Shown: positions 13,038 to 16,169 of the stretch, piece after piece
Numbering within the stretch: the first letter of the stretch is position 1
Layout: every line of letters begins with the position of its first letter
Assembly (NCBI GenBank): GCA_964504135.1
Contig: CAZDCW010000032.1
Span: 1-16,169 of the forward strand
Direction of reading: 5' to 3'
Length of the DNA stretch: 16,169 bases
Source: JACPTG01 sp964504135
Lineage (GTDB): Archaea > Nanobdellota > Nanobdellia > Woesearchaeales > UBA10216
Program-made: the position numbers and the translations under genes
Notes under the pieces: generated by a model
What the model saw: the letters and a program-made list of their open reading frames with translations, nothing else
What the model was told of the DNA's origin: nothing
Databases searched by the model: none

Positions 13038-13370
13038 TTACCTTATGTGAGACAAAACAGTTGCCAATTTTCCCAATTCTGCCTTTCTTAGTTCAGGATC
13101 CTCAAAGAACATCCTCAAAAGCCTGCCCATAAGTAATCCATCAGCCACAAGTTCTACCCCTCCTGGAATCCCCCTTTCAGGCCTATTGCTTACGACGAAA
13201 GTGTCGGGAGTCCTTTGAAAGCCAGTGATTCTGCAATTCTTTGGACGTATTTCATATGATTGATAAAGCAAATGCCCTTGGTGTGGAACTACAAGAAGAT
13301 AGGGATCTGGCCCGATTTCTTCAACGTCAATCCCTTTAACGATGTAACCAAGTTCCCGGTAAATCGCCAT
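13038..13370 (-). CDS. Hypothetical protein, true 5' end uncertain
   Basis: From ATG 13370 the product is 110 residues (MAIYRELGYIVKGIDVEE..., later PYLLVVPHQGHLLYQSYEIR and GGVELVADGLLMGRLLRMFF). No family is recognised. The same frame stays open for 31 more codons upstream, to a TGA inside the end of rps27ae, and that extension also reads like protein (RFIKVSGDIPFGLSGYRDTL), yet has no ATG, GTG or TTG. No TATA or Shine-Dalgarno supports 13370. So the gene may be 5'-truncated, frameshifted in the GGGG run at the end of rps27ae (which would join it to ATG 13467), or start as given. It is last in the rpo7-ribosomal operon. Confidence 0.55.
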   Translation of the reverse strand: MAIYRELGYIVKGIDVEEIGPDPYLLVVPHQGHLLYQSYEIRPKNCRITGFQRTPDTFVVSNRPERGIPGGVELVADGLLMGRLLRMFFEDPELRKAELGKLATVLSHIR

Positions 13371-13452
13371 AGCAGCAAGCGTATCCCTGTACCCTGAAAG
13401 TCCGAAAGGGATATCCCCAGAAACCTTGATGAACCTGTGAAGCCCGCCTGCT

Positions 13453-13629
13453 CTACTTCCCCTTCATCTCTGCGTATCCGCATTTCCCACAGCTAACCCT
13501 GTTCTTATGCTCGCCGAGGAACACGCCCTGGCCGCACTTCGGGCAGGTCTTGTTCTTCCTTCTCAGGCCAGCCTTTGAATCGTAAAGCTTCCATACCTGC
13601 ATCGCCCCTGAACTCTTCTTTTCAGCCAT
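13453..13629 (-). CDS. rps27ae: Ribosomal protein eS31 (S27Ae)
   Basis: A small-subunit protein of archaea and eukaryotes. The 58-residue product (MAEKKSSGAMQVWKLYD...) has the zinc ribbon CPKC (C29, C32) and CGKC (C47, C50) around GVFLGEHKNRVS. In eukaryotes it is fused to ubiquitin; here, as in other archaea, it stands alone. ATG 13629 is preferred to the GTG at 13635. It follows rps24e after two bases, in the usual archaeal pairing. Confidence 0.96.
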   Translation of the reverse strand: MAEKKSSGAMQVWKLYDSKAGLRRKNKTCPKCGQGVFLGEHKNRVSCGKCGYAEMKGK

Positions 13630-13631
13630 CT

Positions 13632-13943
13632 TCACGCCTTTGCCGCTGCCTTTGCAGCCTTCTTCTCCCTCAGGCCCTGGCGCCTCAGGACAACGACAGA
13701 CTCTGTCCTGTCCAGCGCCTCTGCCGAGGCATAGACATGCGCCTCAAACATTGCCTTGGTATTTCCAAAAACAGTCCGCAGCGAGGCGACAGAAACGCAT
13801 CCCTCTTCAGCCTTCAGTGCTTCGGCAAGCCTTTTCCTGAACTCTGCCCTGGCTGGCGTTGCGCCTGAAAATCCGACATAGCCCCTTACCAGCTTCCTTG
13901 ACAGCAGGGGCTGTTCCTCGCTTTTTTCAACCTTTATTTCCAT
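13632..13943 (-). CDS. rps24e: Ribosomal protein eS24
   Basis: A small-subunit ribosomal protein of archaea and eukaryotes. The 103-residue product shows the family core: MEIKVEKSEEQPLLSRK, the helix following the ATPARAEFRKRLAEAL segment, VSVASLRTVFGNTKAMFEAH and a lysine/alanine-rich C-terminal tail (REKKAAKAAAKA). ATG 13943 is preferred to the GTG at 13952, since AAGGTGA lies just upstream and this matches the usual MEIKV start. It lies five bases after the spt4 stop. Confidence 0.95.
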   Translation of the reverse strand: MEIKVEKSEEQPLLSRKLVRGYVGFSGATPARAEFRKRLAEALKAEEGCVSVASLRTVFGNTKAMFEAHVYASAEALDRTESVVVLRRQGLREKKAAKAAAKA

Positions 13944-13948
13944 CAGAT

Positions 13949-14134
13949 TCACCTTGACTTCAGGGCGTACTCGCCTGCAGCGCGGAGGCCCATCTTCCTT
14001 GACACCACAGACTTCTCATGGTCAAGGACGTTAATCCTGCCCTGCCAGCTTGTGTTGAACTGGTTGCCCTTGCAAAGCGGGCATTCGCTTTCCTCGACAA
14101 AAAGCTTGCATGACTTGCATATCCTCTTCTTCAT
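13949..14134 (-). CDS. spt4: Transcription elongation factor Spt4
   Basis: Spt4 (formerly RpoE'') binds the NGN domain of Spt5 and helps RNA polymerase elongate. The 61-residue product has the zinc-binding CKSC (C6, C9) and CPLC (C18, C21) pairs and the following INVLDHEKSVVSRKMGLRAA strand-helix typical of archaeal Spt4. Its ATG overlaps the rpo7 TGA as ATGA, so the two are translationally coupled. Rpo7-Spt4 adjacency is standard in archaea. Confidence 0.95.
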   Translation of the reverse strand: MKKRICKSCKLFVEESECPLCKGNQFNTSWQGRINVLDHEKSVVSRKMGLRAAGEYALKSR

Positions 14135-14688
14135 TTTTCACCCTTGGTTTCCTTCGCTGATTCCTCCTCCAGCCACTCAAGCTTGCCAAGCCCTGGCTGC
14201 CTCATGGTGAGGCCAAGCTTGGGGTTTGTAACGTCCTTGAAGCTCACTGCGATTACACGCGCCCTGCACCTGTCGCCTACCTTCAGGGTGTGCTTGCTGT
14301 CCTTGCCGACGAGCACCTTGTCCTTGCTGAAGCTGACGAAGTCGTCCATTGTCTGCGAGATGTGCACCATCCCGTCTATGGGGCCTAAGTTCATGAAGGC
14401 GCCGAAGTCAGCAACATCCCTTACCCTGCCAAGCACGACCTCCTGAAGCTCAGGCTTGTACACATAAAGCGAAAACTTTGCCTCGTAAAAGGGCCCGCCA
14501 TCACCGGGTATAAGCACGCCCTCGCCGACTTCTGAAATGTCCGCAAGGTCAATCACGATTCCAAGCTCTGCGGAGATGTAGCCGTCGTACTTCTTCTTTA
14601 TCCTCGCCGCGATTGCCTCCTCAAGCGGAAGGCTGAAGAGGGCGGGCGGCACTCTGATGTGGTCGCTCAGCGTAACCTTGTAAAACAT
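14131..14688 (-). CDS. rpo7: RNA polymerase subunit Rpo7 (E')
   Basis: A stalk subunit of archaeal RNA polymerase that, with Rpo4, binds emerging RNA and aids initiation. The 185-residue product has an N-terminal SHS2-like tip domain (1-80: MFYKVTLSDHIRVPP ... GDGGPFYEAKFSLYVYKP) and an S1 RNA-binding domain (about 82-163: GRVRDVADFGAFMNLGPIDG, then VHIS and KVGDRCRARVI), followed by an acidic and basic tail. It begins two bases after the PIN-domain gene's stop and overlaps spt4 by ATGA. Confidence 0.96.
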   Translation of the reverse strand: MFYKVTLSDHIRVPPALFSLPLEEAIAARIKKKYDGYISAELGIVIDLADISEVGEGVLIPGDGGPFYEAKFSLYVYKPELQEVVLGRVRDVADFGAFMNLGPIDGMVHISQTMDDFVSFSKDKVLVGKDSKHTLKVGDRCRARVIAVSFKDVTNPKLGLTMRQPGLGKLEWLEEESAKETKGEK

Positions 14689-14690
14689 TT

Positions 14691-15086
14691 TTAGTTCTCC
14701 GATAGCATTAGGTATTTTTTCTGCCTCAGCACCAGAAGGCGCACTCCCTTCCTCCTGAGGGCTGACTGTAAAGCCCGGTCCTGGGTGGCTGCAATAGCGC
14801 CCGGGCCAGCATAATTAAGGATGATTTGGTCGACATTTTTAAAGCTTATGTTTTTTGTATCTATCACCCGCACCTTTTTTGCGCCGAGAAGCCGCAGGGC
14901 GAGCAGGGCAGCTTCTTTGTCCCTGCCCTTCTGGTGGAGGGCAATCCCCTTAAGCTCCCCAATGGTCAGATCCAGCACCGCCAGCTCGTAGGCGAAGCCG
15001 CAGACCCTTTCAATCTCGCTGAAGATGTCAACCCTGAACTGGCCTGGTATGAGGAGGAAGTTGGTGTCAAGGAGGACAGTTATCAT
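14691..15086 (-). CDS. PIN-domain protein, FCF1/Nob1-like, of the rpo7 operon
   Basis: From ATG 15086 the product is 131 residues. PIN active-site acids are visible: D7 (VLLDTNFLL), E44 (TIGELKGIA), D86 (NVDQIIL) and D103 (AATQDRALQSALRRKGVRLL). The last segment matches FCF1/Utp24-type PIN proteins, which act in rRNA processing in eukaryotes, more than VapC toxins, and no antitoxin gene accompanies it. In many archaea this gene precedes rpo7, so a housekeeping role in ribosome maturation is likely. ATG 15086 is chosen over ATG 15101 because it lies 26 bases after the TATA box, consistent with a leaderless start. Confidence 0.85.
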   Translation of the reverse strand: MITVLLDTNFLLIPGQFRVDIFSEIERVCGFAYELAVLDLTIGELKGIALHQKGRDKEAALLALRLLGAKKVRVIDTKNISFKNVDQIILNYAGPGAIAATQDRALQSALRRKGVRLLVLRQKKYLMLSEN

Positions 15087-15107
15087 CTGATTAGGGGCCA
15101 TTCCTGC

Positions 15108-15118
15108 ATTTAAATAAG
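15108..15118 (-). promoter_or_regulatory. TATA box for the PIN-rpo7-spt4-ribosomal operon
   Basis: The minus strand reads CTTATTTAAAT, overlapping the stop codon of the upstream hypothetical gene and centred 26 bases before ATG 15086. It is only about 11 bases from ATG 15101, which argues against that start. Confidence 0.65.
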
Positions 15119-15655
15119 TGATGCGAATTGCTTAGGCGGCTGGTAAAAGGCAACCACAGGGACTCTTGAGGAGCCTGCTGTTATCACGCATGCAGGAATA
15201 TCCGCACTTTCCGCGCAGTCTGCCAGGTCCTTTAAGGCTTCAACCAGATACCTGGCAGCCGCAGGGTCATCATACTCGGCCAGGGAGTTCCAATGGATTA
15301 CTGCGGTAAGATCATATCTTTTCATGGCCCTTTCAAGCCTGCTGGCCTCAGCCCTTGGCATCATTCCAAGCATCGCTCTTTCGGGAAGCCTGATTTTTGC
15401 ATGAGGAAGAAGCTGCAAATGCACAGGCAGCTCAAGATGCGTGGCTGTAACAATCGTACCCCCACCTTCATTGGCAGAGGGGCGCACACTCAAATCGTAC
15501 TTTCCTGTCACATACAGAAGTGACGCAATCGTTTCAACGAGAGCCTTAAACCTCATGGGGCAATTATCATAAACTCCCCAGTCAGCAGTCAGCCTCTCAT
15601 CAGGGCATGCACCCAGTTCAGACAGCAGCCTGTCAATAGTCATATACTGAACCAT
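15110..15655 (-). CDS. Hypothetical protein
   Basis: The 181-residue product is soluble-looking and not recognised. It reads as an alpha/beta protein: N-terminal TIDRLLSELGACPDE, a central beta part (GGGTIVTATHLELPVHLQLL), a helix with many charged residues (RAEASRLERAMKRYDLTAVI) and a strand-rich end (IPACVITAGSSRVPVVAFYQ). No membrane helix or signal peptide is seen. A TATA box 28 bases before ATG 15655 supports this start and a leaderless message. Its stop codon overlaps the promoter of the PIN-rpo7 operon, so its transcript may read into that operon. Confidence 0.75.
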   Translation of the reverse strand: MVQYMTIDRLLSELGACPDERLTADWGVYDNCPMRFKALVETIASLLYVTGKYDLSVRPSANEGGGTIVTATHLELPVHLQLLPHAKIRLPERAMLGMMPRAEASRLERAMKRYDLTAVIHWNSLAEYDDPAAARYLVEALKDLADCAESADIPACVITAGSSRVPVVAFYQPPKQFASLI

Positions 15656-15678
15656 AGGAAGAGGGGAATTGGCAGGGG

Positions 15679-15688
15679 CTTATATAGA
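15679..15688 (-). promoter_or_regulatory. TATA box for the hypothetical gene at 15655
   Basis: The minus strand reads TCTATATAAG, centred 28 bases before ATG 15655. Confidence 0.7.
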
Positions 15689-15745
15689 TTGCCTGTGGAT
15701 GATGAAGTCAGACTAATCAAAGCGAACCAGGGTGCAAAAATGATT

Positions 15746-16168
15746 TCAACCATCTTTTCCATCCATATCCTTTAGGTCAAACAGATAAACGTCCTCCTTT
15801 ATGCCCTCCTTGAAGCTTTTTGCGAATACGGCATAGTATTCCTTTCTGTCCTCTCTGTTCCAGTCAACATGGCGGGCTTTCTCCTTCAAATCATCCAGAA
15901 CCTTTTTGGCGTTCACCTTTTCCTGCCATTTGCACTCTGCAAAAAGTATTTGCTTAGTATTTGCATCCAAGGCAACTATGTCGATTTCCCTCTCTTTGCG
16001 CCACCATTTGCCTACTTTTGTAAACTGGAAGATGTTTTTCCTCTCCTCAATCAAGAATTGTCTGGCCACATCCTCAAAAACGCCACCCAAATAACTGCTG
16101 TAGTCACTTTTGACCATGTTCACGTCAAATATCCCTTCTTCAAGCGAACTCAGGTTGGGAAAATATAC
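15746..16168 (-). CDS. Archaeal ATPase, DUF234-type C-terminal domain (5' truncated)
   Basis: The frame is open to the window edge (VYFPNLSSLEEGIFDV..., 140 residues visible), so the start and the ATP-binding domain lie outside. What is seen matches the C-terminal DUF234 region of the archaeal ATPase family: YLGGVFEDVARQFL, then GKWWRKEREIDIVALD and ILFAECKWQEKV. The E-I-D...E-C-K arrangement is that of a PD-(D/E)xK nuclease-like core, with the aspartate of EID and the ECK pair as candidate catalytic residues. Such ATPases are abundant and often strain-variable in archaea; their role is unsettled. An internal GTG/ATG near 16123 is not the true start, since the homologous reading continues upstream. 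Confidence 0.85.
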   Translation of the reverse strand, partial: VYFPNLSSLEEGIFDVNMVKSDYSSYLGGVFEDVARQFLIEERKNIFQFTKVGKWWRKEREIDIVALDANTKQILFAECKWQEKVNAKKVLDDLKEKARHVDWNREDRKEYYAVFAKSFKEGIKEDVYLFDLKDMDGKDG

Positions 16169-16169
16169 C

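Noticed and set aside
13289..13483. A 64-codon minus-strand frame after rps27ae
   Set aside because: Its translation is unlike protein, and the neighbouring frame continuing the 110-residue gene reads better.
14691..15086. A second VapC toxin
   Set aside because: No antitoxin gene is adjacent, and its place before rpo7 with FCF1-like C-terminal residues points to a housekeeping PIN protein.
1..16169. CRISPR arrays, insertion sequences or prophage genes
   Set aside because: No regularly spaced repeats, transposase motifs, terminal inverted repeats with target duplications, or phage structural genes were seen.

Overview
The window is archaeal. It carries the RNA polymerase and ribosomal genes rpo7, spt4, rps24e and rps27ae, a type II methionine aminopeptidase, two tRNAs with short introns that can form bulge-helix-bulge structures, and TATA boxes about 26-30 bases upstream of most first genes. 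In those genes the start codon lies where transcription should begin, so leaderless mRNAs are probably the rule; Shine-Dalgarno motifs appear mainly inside operons. Dense packing, ATGA overlaps and D-arm tRNA introns would fit a small-genome (DPANN-like) archaeon, but that assignment is inference.

Layout. Positions 3-137 hold the tail of a ZIP-type metal transporter. tRNA-Gly(GCC) and tRNA-Val(UAC) follow on the minus strand; the tRNA-Val has an intron in its D-loop. Next, on the plus strand, is a Tat-exported protein that resembles SleB-type cell-wall hydrolases. It converges on pyruvate kinase, and leucyl aminopeptidase lies beyond on the same minus strand. Positions 4700-5760 are sparse: two coding-like remnants and an operon of two tiny membrane proteins.

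The central plus-strand block runs from an intron-containing tRNA-His(GUG) at 5857 through a SLOG-family protein, hisG, hisI, an aspartate-racemase-like enzyme, a VapBC toxin-antitoxin pair, hisS and a hypothetical gene, ending at 10968. Nearly every gene boundary is a 4-base ATGA overlap. vapB has its own TATA box, so hisS appears to be read from the toxin-antitoxin promoter. Thus tRNA-His, its synthetase and two histidine-biosynthesis enzymes share one locus; other his genes, including hisE, are not in view.

The right part is mostly minus strand: map, an ACT-domain protein (divergent from a plus-strand hypothetical), and an information-processing operon read leftward as PIN-domain protein, rpo7, spt4, rps24e, rps27ae, plus a hypothetical gene whose true 5' end is unclear. 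The window closes with a hypothetical gene and the C-terminal part of a DUF234-type archaeal ATPase, cut by the window edge. I saw no insertion sequence, CRISPR array or rRNA.
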